Source of the DNA: Bolinopsis microptera
Taxonomy: Eukaryota > Ctenophora > Tentaculata > Lobata > Bolinopsidae
NCBI RefSeq assembly: GCF_026151205.1
Contig: NC_087076.1
Coordinates: forward strand, 18,525,419 to 18,589,418
Direction: 5' to 3'
Length of the DNA stretch: 64,000 bases
Numbering within the stretch: the stretch's first letter is position 1; every line of letters begins with the position of its first letter. Positions 1 through 12,371 of the stretch are shown here, in pieces. The notes under the pieces were generated by a model. The model searched no databases. It saw nothing but the letters and a program-made list of their open reading frames with translations, and was not told the origin of the DNA. The position numbers and the translations under genes were made by a program.

Positions 1-1965
1 TGGAGCTGGAGACCAGAGAGATCCAGAGGCAGATAGATCTGTTGAGAAAACAGGTTCCAGACAAGGCTAACATTGAGAGCTCTCTTGTTGACTCCCAGAT
101 CGAGGTATGTTGTGTGAAATTTATCCTGGGATTGGGTCAATCGTTTAGTATCTTTGTGGTCGAACATATTTAAAACACCCCCCTCCTAATAGCTAAAAAA
201 CCCCTCCTCCCAGCTTGCCACGACACAAGAACACTTGTACGATCTGGAGAAGAAGCTAGAAACCCCCGAGAACAAGGGCCGAGTGAGGCTGCTCAAAGGA
301 CAAGATCCTGATCCAGATAAACTGGAGGAGGATTGTGAGAAGCTGGAGGAGAGACTAGCCGAACAGGAACAGAAACTTCTGGAAAAGGAACTCATTTTAG
401 AGGAAGAGACTCGACTCACTGATAGAGTCACAAAGAAGGTTAGTTTAGAAAACAGTATTTTGTATTTGTTTTCTTTTGTAAGTTCGTAACACTTCCGACT
501 TCCCCTTCTCATTCACTAGATACACACTCTACTACTATCTAAGACACGACCTACCTTACTAGTTAATGTTTTAACGTGTAAGTTAAAGATGATGCTCAAT
601 GTTAATTTCAGGTTGATTTGGGTCAGCAGGATACGTTACAACTAGCAAAGCAAGTTAATGAGTATCAACGTAAACTTCAAGACACTACCCGCAAAATGAT
701 GGCCGTTGTTTCAGAACTCAGCATGAATCAAGTAATTATTAACCTTTTGTAACATTCATAGCAGTACTGGAGGTCGACATGAACCAATTAAATCAAAAAG
801 ATAAAATTTGTGATCTGAAAATTCATAGCTATTTCAGAGCTCAACGTGAACCAAATACTAATCAATATTTTGAACTCAATATTTATATCAAATACTGAAT
901 ATTCATATCAATGTCTGGCAATGTATTTTATAACTGTTCAGATATCACTCGCTGTTATTGTGGCTTGTTAAAGTCACTATTTAACAACTTTCCAATCAAT
1001 CAGGCCGAAACCATGAAGTTGCAGCAACATGCTACTGATAGGAGATCCGAGGTTGAGGACGCTTATCGTAAGTTGGATATGGGTCTACCACCAACTGAGG
1101 ACGCCGAGATGGAGTGGCAACGAATGTTGAGGGATGATGAGATGAAATCTGCCAGGATACTTCAGAAGCAGCAGGTACTGATACTGGCAATCTTGCGCAG
1201 AATTGTTTTTTTTTGGAATTTTACGTAGCCCGCGCAGTCAATATGGTGATGAAACATCGAGTTTTTTCGCGCAGTTTCCCTAGCAACGATCTATTGATAC
1301 AGCGTGTATTCTATCGATTCGTATTTTGAGGCTTTTTATTGCAACAATGGGACATTTTGGCGAGGGCTGAGTCCCAGCCATACATTTACACTCATCGATT
1401 ATACTGAAAGATTAATTCTTAAATTGGACGGCAGTTAAGTCGATGTGTTCATCATGCCTGTCCAAGCATATCATTCAACTGTTAAATTCCCGGACGGACA
1501 AGGCTTAAGGCCACCAACCCAAACTAATATGTATTTGGAAGTGCCTTGATGAGCTATGTACACTTTCGATCTAATGTCGGTAATATGTGTCCTACTCATC
1601 TAAATCATCTTGAGCACTGAGCAGTGCAGTGTAGAGAGGCCTTCCATATTAATGCCAAAAAGAGAGGTGACGGACTGGTGTACCACTGAGATTTTATCGG
1701 CCTTGAAATGATATTAAACCTACTCCCATATAAACATATATAAAATTTACCCGTATTCCAGGCTGAAGAGGAAGCAGAACAATACACTGTACCGGGTGGA
1801 ATCACCACTACAGCAGAACCGCGACCCAACGCTTACATTCCTGACGATCTCACGGAGCTGCCCGTTCCTCGACCATACGGTGCTTTGGCTCCCTTTAAAC
1901 CCACAGAACCTGGAGCTTGCATGCGGCACATCAGAAAACCGATCGTTAAACCGATCGAAATCTAG
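1..1965 (+). CDS. CCDC146: CCDC146-like coiled-coil protein, C-terminal part (5' end outside window)
   Basis: Five exons join in one frame: 1-104, 214-438, 612-731, 1004-1174 and 1762-1965 (stop TAG 1963-1965). All have GT-AG borders and every intron is phase 0. The product is a charged coiled coil ([20 protein letters not shown]) ending in a conserved tail with [15 protein letters not shown] and MRHIRKP. I recognise this tail as the C-terminus of CCDC146, a centriole, microtubule and sperm-flagellum protein. About 275 residues are visible; the N-terminal two thirds lie upstream of the window. The family assignment comes from recalled tail motifs and the ETRLTDR / [12 protein letters not shown] segments, not from a search. 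The alternative is another ciliary CCDC paralogue. Nothing in the exons suggests decay. Confidence 0.85.
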
Positions 1966-2028
1966 AACTGATACAGAGTATTTGTTTTATTTGTTTGTAG
2001 AATCAGATATTCCAGGATTTTATACATC

Positions 2029-2303
2029 GCTCCAGTTGGTGCGTGTCTACTTTTACCCGGATGTGTTTTCATTGGTCGAATGACTGTTCAAAAAAATGGT
2101 CGAATGTTAAGTCGAAACCTGATAACTGGATCTCTAGAAACAATAACTTCTGTTAAATTTACATCATTTGATTTGGCAAATGGTTGTCATAAACATCTCA
2201 AACATGAAAACGCTTCAAATCCAGACTCGACCAAACTTTCAATCATTCATTCGACCTGTTATTCGACCAATGAAAACACATCCGGGTTAGACGCATTGGA
2301 GCT
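2029..2303. mobile_element. Foldback/MITE-like element in the 3' flank of CCDC146
   Basis: Two arms are inverted copies. A 27-bp stretch at 2055-2081 (it contains CCCGGATGTGTTTTCATTGG) is found perfectly reverse-complemented at 2261-2287. Similarity extends outward in diverged form to GCTCCA at 2029 and its complement near 2303. The middle contains several further GGTCGAAT/TTCGACC words and no transposase. The structure fits a small non-autonomous foldback element. I could not see a convincing target-site duplication. Confidence 0.6.
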
Positions 2304-2837
2304 GCTTTTGATGAAGAGTGAGATTTTTGTACATTTAGTTTTTTCTGAACTTATCAGATAAACCGATGTAACATAAGATGAGGAGATGAAACAATTTTTG
2401 TTCTACGATATTCAAGAATCAGACTGAAGTTATAGTGAAGATTAACCAGAAAATGTACATTGTATGTAGATATTTTTAATTGGAAACTTTTTAGTTGACT
2501 AGTCTACATTCTGACTTGTAATTGATCCATTGCAACTGATTTGATTTTGAAACTTTCATCAAATAGTACAGAATTACACAGCAATGAACTTACCTGGGGA
2601 CCCCAGGCTATTATGTTCATAAACATAGAATAGAGATTCGGCGGAATGACATGCAGAACGCTTCCCAGTAATTAAAAAATGGTGACAACGAATTTTAAGG
2701 CTCAGGAAATGATCAGACTGGTTAGAGCAAGCACAAGTAATAATAAATTGACTGTATACTAAATGATTGGACTCTTACTCTGGCCCCCGTATAGTCATAA
2801 TATAGTAATTAGAAATGTACTATTATATATGTATAAA
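2304..2837. other. Intergenic, no gene seen
   Basis: AT-rich sequence downstream of CCDC146. I see no ORF with coding character, RNA gene or repeat structure here. An AATAAA near 2741 could be a distant poly(A) signal but is weak evidence. Confidence 0.5.
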
Positions 2838-3245
2838 TAGGGTGGGCCAAAAATCAGTGTGCGAACGTTTGGTCTTATACCTCCGCCGTGTTTTATATTT
2901 GAGAGCTGTTGCTTTGCAGATGGCATACTGTACCTTCTTGTTCGAGGATTCCGTCGCCAAAATTTGAAAATTCGAATATTTTAGACCACGCCCATTCAAT
3001 ATTAAAACACCTATATTGTTCTCTCTGAACATGCTGGACGCCTAATTTTTTCAGAGACGGTAGATCATTAAATGTTGCATCTGATCTGAAAAAAATGAGG
3101 CAAAACGGATTAGAAATGACGAAGTTGCCAAGGATTTTGTGTATCTCGTTAACAAAATTGACTGGGTGATTATGTTACACCGTGACACGACACCTTAATT
3201 GGGCAGCCTTAACGATTCCCGTTAAATGTTTAACGGGGTCCGGGG
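2838..3245 (-). mobile_element. Truncated copy of the Tc1/mariner-type MITE found at 51549-52317
   Basis: The left end reads AGGGTGGGCCAAAAATCAGT, close to the terminal inverted repeat of the complete element at 51549-52317. The body is the reverse complement of 51900-52317 with scattered substitutions: the CGCCGTG / GAGAGCTGTTGCTTTGCAG, GACCACGCCCATTCAATATT and TTAACGGGGTC segments all match. Similarity stops near 3245, so the other half of the element is absent. There is no transposase gene. The terminal C has become T and the TA duplication is not recognisable, consistent with an old copy. Confidence 0.75.
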
Positions 3246-4017
3246 TCTACAATTTTAAATTGATGCGATGCTTGGCTAAATAAGGAAATTTATTATCAGG
3301 TCAATATTCTCATCCACTTTATTACACTATGTATACATTGGAATTGTAAAGAATTTGTAATTCTCGGAAAATTTGTAAACTCTGTATTTACCGACTAAGT
3401 AATCTAACATGGTCATTAGGTCATGGAGCACATGTAGTGACGTTGCTTGACTGTTTCTCAGTATCAATCCTTATATGGACATGGCATTTAACTTGTACTA
3501 AAAACTTGGATCTCCTGAAACCACGTCAACTTGGAGTTCAGTTGAAATGGTTAATGATTGCTTCGTTTTATTTCAAAGACTTTCGTTGATTTGTGCTCAC
3601 AATTATTTGAAGTCACTTTTACCACAACTTTTTATCTTAAATCTCCAGTTCTCGTGGTGAATTATTGTCATTAACATCTTTAACACGAAACACGCTTAAG
3701 CAGCATAATTTATGAACACTTTGAGCCATTTCAGTTTTCCGAACTTTCTACCAAACTTTCGACCATAGTTTCAACCCCACTGTATTAAACTTTTGAGCAC
3801 ACGCAACGTCGCCATATATCCAGTCAATCCCACAGTTCCTGGACCAACTTTTCCTCCACTTTAAACACTATCATTACAATTTAAAATCCATATTAAAAAA
3901 TTTGTCTCTGGACCCATTGATAAGCTATTAATTGTTAATTATCCGGCTTTTACTCTGCAATGATCAAATATCTGATCACCTCCCCAAAGTTTGTCCTTCA
4001 CTAAATCTCTAGCAGTA
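3246..4017. other. Intergenic, no gene seen
   Basis: Non-coding, AT-rich sequence between two MITE-like elements. No supported exon, RNA gene or repeat was found on either strand. Confidence 0.5.
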
Positions 4018-4194
4018 AGGGGTCGTTCACATATAATTACTTAATCAGCCAAAGGGGGGGGGGGGTTTCCAAATGATTACGCTGGTGTAATTTTGACTCA
4101 ATATGCAATGGTTATGGGTAAAACTGATTACGGAGGGGGAGGGGGATTAAAAATTGTCCAAAAAGTGATAACGTAATATGCGAACGACTCCTGG
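4018..4194. mobile_element. Short MITE-like element with imperfect terminal inverted repeats
   Basis: The left end GGGGTCGTTCACATATAATT and the reverse complement of the right end (AGGAGTCGTTCGCATATTAC) align over roughly 27 bp with a few mismatches. The interior has a poly-G run and a G-rich tract and no coding potential. This end type is common among small non-autonomous DNA transposons. The superfamily cannot be fixed because I see no clear target duplication. Confidence 0.5.
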
Positions 4195-4611
4195 TACGAA
4201 CAAAGTACAGATTAGTCCTTTGTCAATCAGTCCTCATATTGTGCAACCAAACAATCGAGATCTCCCTGATCGTAGACTGAACAAATCTGTTGAACTATTG
4301 TATGCTTGTGTGTGCGTGTGTGTGTGCACATACTGTGTTTTGTTCTCCAATTAGCTCTAGAATGAATACTGAATAGGCTGGTAAAATACAGCCGTATTTC
4401 TCTGGTACGTGATTTTCTTTCCAACGCACATGAAGTTGTACATTCTGAATCTAATAATAATTATATTTTACTATCATTTGTAAGATGCTCTAAGCTCTTA
4501 TAACCGAGACCATCAAATAACGGTTCTAGACTTTAGTCCCGTTTGTACTGAATATTCTCGTTTTGTACTAGTTGACGTTGTTGTTTGAACCATTTCTTTA
4601 TCGGGGATTCG

Positions 4612-6131
4612 ATGAACTCAATCAGTATCACAGGTATGCTGTTGGATGTTGATAAATATTTAGTTTGAAATCAATAAACTTAATCCAGTCTTAAACTTAA
4701 ACTTCAATACTAACTTCCAATTATCACCAACCAACATGTAGCGTTTGAAAATAATACCACTACAAGTATAAAAGTTTAAAATGCAAAACAGAGGTGATCG
4801 ATCATATAATCAATAATTTGATCTTGTTTCAGTTACCCTTGTGGCTGTCAGCTTAGTGGTCTCCTCAAATGGTTTTGCTGTAGGTTCGTAACACATAAAT
4901 TGCAGCTACTCTGCTGTTGCAATCACCCGAAATCTCCACTATTAACGGATATATTTTGTCGTACATTTTATTTGAAAATCAGTCCACAATTGCAAGTTGT
5001 AGAAATTATAACCCAAATTTATAAAGCTCCCTTGGAACACCGCAGGAGAGTTGGTGACATGTAACCTATGTCACCCGTTTGCTGGCGACACGGCACCGGA
5101 GGAATGTGACACGGACCCTGAGTACGGAGTGGAGTGTCCGCTGTGTTATCAGCTCTCTGGATCTGATAACTTCTTCAGAGAGATCTGCGTTCCTGTCAGC
5201 AACTACATGACCATCAGTGAGTTTAGTGACCATTAGTGAGTTTACAGAGTCGTTTTCATCCCCTCTCGGGCCTTCAACCTCCGTCTAGTAAGCTGCGACA
5301 AACTCCCCACCTCCCTCTCCCCCCAGACAAACCCCCCGGTCCTCATTAAAGCAAATTTAAACCTCCGTGTTTCACCGCCATTTATGGTCCGGTTTTCGTC
5401 ATTTTCCAGTTCCGGAGTAGAAACAATGTTCGCCCTCACTTCTCAGTACTTTATAGCTTTGGTTATGAGTATTTGTAAGCTTTAAACGTGATTTTATGCA
5501 ACATGTTTTTCAATAACCACCTCTCCCAGTGAACACGGTCATTCAGCCGGAGTTAGAATTGTGTTGGATGAAGAACCAAGGTAACTGTGTCCTACGACTG
5601 GTCGGACCTGTTTCTTCCTCGTCACCAACAATCTCTCCGGAGCCGGCAACCACAGATCCAGACTGCGCGAACTCTACTGATGAAGATGATGCTAGTTTTG
5701 TTGAGGATGAGATCGATGAGATCGATGAGAAAGGGGTGGATGAAGGTTATGATGTTGAGGACAGTGTTGTTCAAGGTAATGGCATTGAAGACAATGATAT
5801 TCAGGGTGATGATGTTGAAGACGATTCTATCGCTGACGGTGCTGTTGAAAACGATTCTGTCGCTGACGATACTGTTGAAGACGATTCTATCGCTGAAGAT
5901 GATACTGTTGAAGATGATACTGTTGAAGATGATACTGTTGAAGATGATACTGTTGAAGATGATACTGTTGAAGATGATACTGTTGAAGATGTAAATGTTG
6001 ACGATGATGAAGAAGATGTCTCCGAAACTTTGGATATAGATGATGAAGATGAGGACAGTACTGTCTTATTTGAAGAAATATTTCTGCTGTTTGTTAATGA
6101 GGAAACATCTATGGCAAGCACACTTGAGTGA
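4612..6131 (+). CDS. Secreted Cys-rich protein with acidic VEDDT-repeat tail (four exons)
   Basis: Exons 4612-4633, 4833-4883, 5046-5216 and 5530-6131 give 846 nt, i.e. 281 residues plus TGA. All three introns have GT-AG ends and are phase 1. Exons 1-2 encode a signal peptide (MNSISITVTLVAVSLVVSS). Exon 3 and the start of exon 4 form a Cys-rich domain of about 75 residues: CNLC, then C, CPLC, and single cysteines in REIC, LELC and GNC. From about residue 110 the protein is Asp/Glu-rich. It contains a run of VEDDT pentads (about seven copies, 15-bp units) encoded near 5900-5990, then DDDEEDVSETLDIDDEDEDS. No known family is recognised. An extracellular calcium-binding, matrix or mineral-associated role is only an inference from composition. 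AATAAA lies 41 bp after the stop. Confidence 0.8.
5896..5990 (+). repeat. 15-bp coding minisatellite (VEDDT units)
   Basis: The unit GAAGATGATACTGTT repeats nearly perfectly about six to seven times inside exon 4 of the acidic secreted protein gene. The 15-bp period keeps the reading frame, so copy number can change without breaking the protein. Diverged units extend upstream to about 5815. Confidence 0.9.
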
Positions 6132-6171
6132 ATTACGCTTTATCTGTACTTCTAACACCACGATTAACTGC

Positions 6172-6177
6172 AATAAA
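6172..6177 (+). terminator. Poly(A) signal AATAAA of the acidic secreted protein gene
   Basis: A canonical AATAAA lies 41 bp downstream of the TGA at 6129-6131, a normal distance for a short 3' UTR. Confidence 0.6.
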
Positions 6178-6199
6178 TATGCACAAACTGAGGTTTATT

Positions 6200-7336
6200 T
6201 CAAACCCCACGTAAATTACGCAATTTATATCACAGTCCTATGATGATAAAAAAGAAAGTACATTTTGGGATTTATTTAATAATTGATAACAGTGAACCCT
6301 TGTAATTTGTATTCGTATAATGAATGTTGTGAGCTTTGTAAGAGCCTAGTAGATATTTGAAAGTTTATCCATAAAGCAATGAACGTGACCGATATTGTTT
6401 TATAGGGCTAATATCAGTCCATTAGAGCGTAATCTCTTATCGTTATTGCTGACTATCTGTTAACATTAAAGGCAGTGCTATGATAAAAGAAGATATATCT
6501 TATTATATCTCAAAGTTCTTGTTGAAATACAAAAACTATAAAATACCGACTATCACTAACTGATGAAAATGGAACCATTGTCAATATCCAACCAGATATT
6601 ACATTAATCTTGTATGCATGTTCCAATATTTTGGATTGTCAGTGTCTGCTAATGCTTTTTTGGCCTGCGAGACTTTGGTGAGTTCCGCCAGATAATGGAG
6701 CCTGATCTACTCAGACAGCATTATGAATACTATATACTATGTATTAGTGTTATTATCATATCAATGATCGACAGTTATTATCGCGATAAACCGATGGAAT
6801 TGTTTGATAGTTGATCTGCAACTTAGCTCATGTATAAAAATAGTATTGTCAGCATTTTTATTCATTTCAAAAGAACTCATCCGAACTCTGACACGTTTTC
6901 AAGCAGCATATGACTCAGATATAATTAATAAAGAATGCTCGATTTGCATATTATGCGAACCAGCAGATACTCTTAGCTTTGCTATTAACAGAATATCTCA
7001 CATATTATGATGATACCAATAAATGGCTCATCTCAACGCTGCCCCCCGCTGAGATATGATCTGATTCCTATCTGTCACGTGAAGCAACTGCAGCTACTTT
7101 TTTATTACTTTTCTCAGCGCATATCTGCGAGCTAGCGTTGTTATTTGCAGTTCGTTATCTGGATTAGAGTTAAATGTCAGCCTTCTTGTGATAGTAAAAC
7201 AGTTAAACCCCAATTTAACGGGGTTGTCGAGAGAAAGGAGCTACCCCAGTAAATCTCACTAGATGCATGTAAATATGATAATTTCCGGTGATCTGAGAAA
7301 GACTGTTGGGGTGAGGTAAACCAGGGTTTCACTACA
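6200..7336. other. Intergenic, no gene seen
   Basis: AT-rich sequence without splice-bounded coding blocks. Short open frames here (for example near 6804-7010) have no protein-like composition or start context that I can support. Confidence 0.45.
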
Positions 7337-7424
7337 CATTCTTACCTTCTCATTCTTACCTTCTCATTCTTACCTTCTCATTCTTACCTTCTCATTCTTA
7401 CCTTCTCATTCTTACCTTCTCATT
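7337..7424. repeat. 14-bp tandem repeat
   Basis: The unit CATTCTTACCTTCT is repeated six times without visible change, followed by a partial CATTC. The period is not a multiple of three and there is no surrounding ORF, so it is a non-coding minisatellite. Confidence 0.95.
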
Positions 7425-9867
7425 CAAGTTAGAATGGTTAGATATTTGCTCATTCAGCCCCAAAACGTGTCGGTAAATGATCATTGGATAACTGATCTTT
7501 ATGAATGAATATTATGTGTCTTAGACAAATATTTCCTAAGTGAATGGTTATTTGATGTCACCAATTATTAGATTATATATTTGTATGGATTGTTCTCAAT
7601 TATGACATACTGTCATTAGCCTGACATGCAATTGTACCATTATGTTAATTGATAATCAATTCATTGTAATTAATAAAAGATGCATGCTCAATGCTCATGT
7701 GGTACAACTACATATTATACCATATTATACCAGTAAAACTTTTATATACCAGGCATCTCGGGGAAACGAAAAGTACACGGTATAGAAACAAAAAGGTATA
7801 ATAGATAAGAGAGAGAGGGTTACATGATCCCATCCCCAGTATCAGAATAAGCCTCCTAAATAATCTCTCATAAACCCCGTTATCTACTTATATGCATAAA
7901 CCGTTTCAATGTATCGTGAACACCCTGTATTGTTTCGTATTGCCATGCGATGCAGCTTGACGTGAAGTTTTGGGGGAAAGAAGAGGAACGGTATATCGAG
8001 GTGTCCGGTATAGAGAGGCACGGTGTGTAGACTTATAGAGGTTCGACTGTACAACATATTGAGAGGAATGTAGACTACGATGAAGTACGGCCGATCTAAT
8101 TTAAATTTTATTGAATTAAATCTGGTCTGGCATTGCCATTACTTTATATCAGGATAATTTCGTATCTGGATGCCATCGAGTTTGTGAGTCGCCACAGTGA
8201 AAGGAATCAGTTAAATGAATATGTTCCTCTGAAAGAGGCATTACATACACTATACAGTTTATACATATAAAGACCACTTAGGCTGCGTTTTATCACTGTT
8301 TTGATTTAGTACAGCTCAACCATTTGTTTTTACAGTTGCTCTCTGTCATGAAATAGAGCGGGTTTAAAGAGCATAACACGGGATAGCTGGACTATCCAGC
8401 CTCGTCATTAGCATTTTTACAGAGCCAGCCCTGTAAAATACAGGGAATGGAGACATGCTGCTTGTCTTTAATCATCCTCACATAAACGGGAATAGTTAAA
8501 ATTCTCTAACTTTATTTGGGTTAGAGTGTGAGTCTTCTCAACCTGATACGTGAAGTCTGTTCTCTTTTCCTTCCGAGCGCTGTCTCCAGCTCGCTCAGCT
8601 CGCAGATGCGTCCTAGCCTCGTCTGTGAGTCGTGCAAATAATTGTTTTTTAAATTTACATCAATCTATTGTTCTAAATGCTTCTTATTGGTAGGTTTTAT
8701 TTAATTTTCAGCTGACTACATTGTCTAATTAATCTCGGGGTTAGCAGTGATTGTCGTTTGTGTCGCCGAAAATCTTTATTCTGAAATGAATCTCATTGAA
8801 AACTCGTTATTATTCCAATACGATAATGAGCCCTACATTCGAAGTAATGCGTTCCCATTTTCCTGGTCGCATGCCCGAGCGTCTGTAATTGAGATATCCT
8901 ATAACAAAATCTACCACGATATTCCTCATCGTTTTCTGATAAGAACCCGTCAAAACTTGTCTTAAACGAGTTGAACCCCCTATTTCAAAGAGAGAGTTGC
9001 CGTCTCCATCGTGGCGCCAATTATTTGCTTCGCAGCCTATCATACCTGCTCCCAATTGAATTTATCGAAATCGGTGGCCACATATTATAATTCGCTGCAT
9101 TGTTGAGCTCATTATTTGGTTTGATGTTGACAAATTGGGGATCACGTCCCCAAGTATTTGGTAAACTTTTTGTTTAAAATGAGTTTCCGCAACACTAACA
9201 ACATCAGCCGTGTGTGTGACGGGGTGGTCGATAGTACTTCTATTTGTTTTCATAGTCAGAGTAGAGCAGGATGATAACTATTTTAACTATTTAGGGGCTT
9301 CCTCATTCGCATGTTTATAATGTAAACTGGGAACTGTTTGCCGCCTCTCTCCTGTACGCTGTAGTACGCCTGTCAGCCTGTAAGTATACGCTGTAGTATT
9401 AGTGGCAGTGCGCCTTTGGACTCTAGGAATTAGACAAGGTGTAGGAACTCGCTCAAGTTGCTCATTATGGACACTTAAAAGAAAGGGGAAAGCGCATGAA
9501 TAAAAACGTAACACCACGACATAACATAACAGGGCTATAGTACAAATAGTCAAATAGGGCTACATTTTTTTTAAATTAGCAAAGGGCTAAAAAATCAAGA
9601 ACTATAAGGTAACTCTACAAACCTACAAAATGACTGTAAAACTTACAATAGACGGATCCTCGCCAGACCAAGCAGTGAACTGTTAGCTCGTTAAGCGTGT
9701 AGGCAGCGTGCAGAGCTACTTATAAAGGCGCATAATACCTATTAGTGAACACCTTAACTCTTAAACTCCGTAATTTTATCAGTTAATTCTATTGGATAAT
9801 TGAGAAAGCACCTCTATTTCATGGACAATACAGATCTGCGCTTCAATTGTGATTCATGTTTCAACTG
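7425..9867. other. Intergenic, no gene supported
   Basis: Mostly AT-rich sequence with several short open frames on both strands around 8750-9550. None has matching splice sites, a signal peptide or a recognisable domain. No RNA gene was seen. Confidence 0.4.
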
Positions 9868-10262
9868 TAACTGTAAGTTTGTCTGCACGGAACCTCCCAG
9901 CCTCGATTCCTTGCTTAACTAGCCGTGCAGCAAGGATATCCACTGCAGGTTCACCAGGTTAGGCACATCACCAGCTCTGCATCGCACATGTTCAGTACTT
10001 ATAGGCGACCATAAGTCTCATCACACATAACTTTTTCTTTATTGTCAGATGTTTTATGTAAGCTGGCCTTTATGTGAGGAGCGAGGCGGAGGAACCTTAT
10101 ATACTTATTTAAACACAATCTAGACTACGGATTCAATCTAGATCTGGGTTCAAAGTAGGATTCGACTGTAGGTTGGTCTGTACGGAGCCTCCCAGCCTCA
10201 ATTCTTTGTTTAACTAGCAGTAGCTATACAGCAAAAATATCCATTAGGTTTACCTGTTCAGG
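9868..10262. repeat. Pair of diverged direct repeats
   Basis: About 100 bp at 9868-9966 recurs at 10159-10262. Shared blocks include CTCCCAGCCTC, a TTAACTAGC word, ATATCCA and a closing CAGGTTAGGCACA / TGTTCAGGCACA. The copies differ by substitutions and small gaps. The 290-bp spacing suggests a local duplication or two copies of one dispersed repeat. No coding sequence is seen in either copy. Confidence 0.6.
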
Positions 10263-10693
10263 CACAAGGAATTTTGCTTCATAATTTCCTGTCGTTCAAT
10301 TATCCGAGCCGAGAAGGTTTTGAATTGAATTTTTGAAATTAAGGGTACTGAGCAGCAAGGTGTCGGAGGGACTGAGGACAAAGCTTTCTTCGTGATACTC
10401 AACCCAAACATCTAATTGGATCAGCATATTCTGAGAAGATTTCACATTTCCCGAGTTCGCTACGCTGTCTCAACAGTCAGTGGAACCCATATCGGGGTAC
10501 CCAGTACCCACCCTCTCTCGGCAATAGGTCTGGGAGGGGCTCGCTCCTCCCAGTTCCAGTACATTCCTCCATCTTCTCCCTCTTAACATATGTCTTGATA
10601 TGTGCATATTATACAATAGTCTGTACAGTGTACAGCATAACGTCCGGCTGGTGGCTTGAAAGAGCTCACACCAGCAGACACCTGATTGCTACA

Positions 10694-10969
10694 CTAGTTT
10701 CCGGACACCTCCCGCCCAATCACAGCGTAAGGTTTCTGTAACGTGAGAGGGAGGGAACCAATCAGGAGAGCGGGTGGTATGTTTGTATTATTATTGTTAT
10801 GGAGCAGCTGCCTGGTTATCGGTCTTATGTTGTCCCCCTTCTCCAGTACAAATACTTGAGGGGTAGTCTTGCTACGTGGTTTTACTACTAATACTATACG
10901 TGGTTTTGTTCTTCTAAAATAGCCATCATAAAATTGGGGTCTTTGTCGTCGTACGCTCCATTTTTCCAT
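10694..10969 (-). CDS. Uncertain 91-codon ORF, possible exon or small gene
   Basis: An ATG-started frame encodes 91 residues with a basic N-terminus and KPRIVLVVKPRSKTTPQVFV followed by EKGDNIRPITRQLL. The strand-like alternation and the RPITRQLL segment faintly recall a doublecortin-type fold, but I would not assign a family on this. There is no obvious splice donor inside the frame and no flanking exon on the same strand. It could be a chance ORF. Transcript evidence is needed before it is treated as a gene. Confidence 0.25.
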   Translation of the reverse strand: MEKWSVRRQRPQFYDGYFRRTKPRIVLVVKPRSKTTPQVFVLEKGDNIRPITRQLLHNNNNTNIPPALLIGSLPLTLQKPYAVIGREVSGN

Positions 10970-11173
10970 GATGATTCATCAGTGTTCCAAAACAAACTTT
11001 GTCAGATTCAAATTTCTCTGTTCTTTTCTTCGGGTAATGTAGCCAGTGTTTAGGTTTGAACCGGTTCAGCTTCTCTGTATGTTTATCCAGTCATTCCGTC
11101 CGTTGGGGATTCAATCGGTTACCACGTAGTGAAGTCATTTAAATATCCAATCGTACAGCTGCCATAAGCAAGC

Positions 11174-11350
11174 GGGGTCTACTGTTCAACTAACCGTACA
11201 TTACTGGGGTCTACTGTTCAACTAACCGTACATTACTGGGGAGTACCTACTATTCAACTAACCGTACATTACTGGGGTCTACTGTTCAACTAACCGTACA
11301 TTACTGGGGTCTACTGTTCAACTAACCGTACATTACTGGGGTCTACTGTT
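11174..11350. repeat. 32-bp tandem repeat, about five copies
   Basis: The unit begins GGGGTCTACTGTTCAACTAA and ends CCGTACATTACT. One copy carries a short insertion (GGGGAGTACCTACTATT). The array is bounded by single-copy sequence and is non-coding. Confidence 0.9.
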
Positions 11351-12371
11351 ATAGCATGCATTTCTCAATGTAAGGTTTGTTCGTTCAACTTACAAAGATT
11401 TTCCGATTGATAACTGATTGCCTTGATTTAACCAAAGACTTTGCGCCATGCCGTAGTTCGTATCTGATTTCAGTTGTTTTGGAGAGAAATTAACTATTGC
11501 TTGATTTAATTCTGGATGTTCATTTTATATTATTGATAGACATATCATTGGCATTCCTTCTTTTAAATTTCAAAAATTTCGATCAATCCGGCCCTTGATC
11601 ATCGAGCAATATTTACTCTTCCCATTTTACCGTTCTTTATTGTAATTTTAGGTTATTTTAAAACTCAGGAATTTAAAAATTCTGCTCCTCTAATCTAGTT
11701 ATCATGTTTTGAATGAACCAAATAACAAATAAATGATCCAAACAATACCGAAGTTTATCATCAACTTGATGCTGTTATGAAATACCGTGCATATTGAATT
11801 GGAGCCAAAAATGTGCTTGCTTTCAAAAGTTTTTAATCTGAACACAAGGGTCCCCCCTTGTGAAAAATTTTGAACAAATTTTCGAAAACTTTGGTGCTTT
11901 AAATATTATAATTTTGGTACCAAAAGTTGCGTCTGATTAAGCTCATTACGATCCTGTAAGAATTATTTCAAAATATTCAATATTTTAGGAGTTATAGGTA
12001 TTTAAAGCAATACATTAACCATCGTCCTTTGTACACTTTTGCAATGCACAGGAGGCCCACATACATCTTGACGTTATCGTGCTACACGGTGAATTTTCAT
12101 TATTCACAGTTAAAGGCAACTTTTGGTACCAAATTTATCAAAATCAGAGACCAAAAATTCTGTGCCAACTCATGGCGCTTATTACATAGACTAATAGGCA
12201 GTAAAACAGCACTGCAGTTTTATACGCTGCAGATTTGTGGGAGTGAAATAGAATTTAAATTAATGGTGATTTTTATTAATGACTCCTGTCGGAGTAGTTA
12301 TGACATTATTGAGAACAATAAATCTTTATGATCAAACATCACAGAATTGCAATTAATATTGCAGATAACAA
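11351..12371. other. Intergenic, no gene seen
   Basis: AT-rich sequence. The open frame around 12029-12331 has no coding signature that I can support. Confidence 0.4.

Noticed and set aside
8747-9553. Several 60-90 codon ORFs on both strands
   Set aside because: No splice sites, signal peptides or recognisable motifs; length is compatible with chance.
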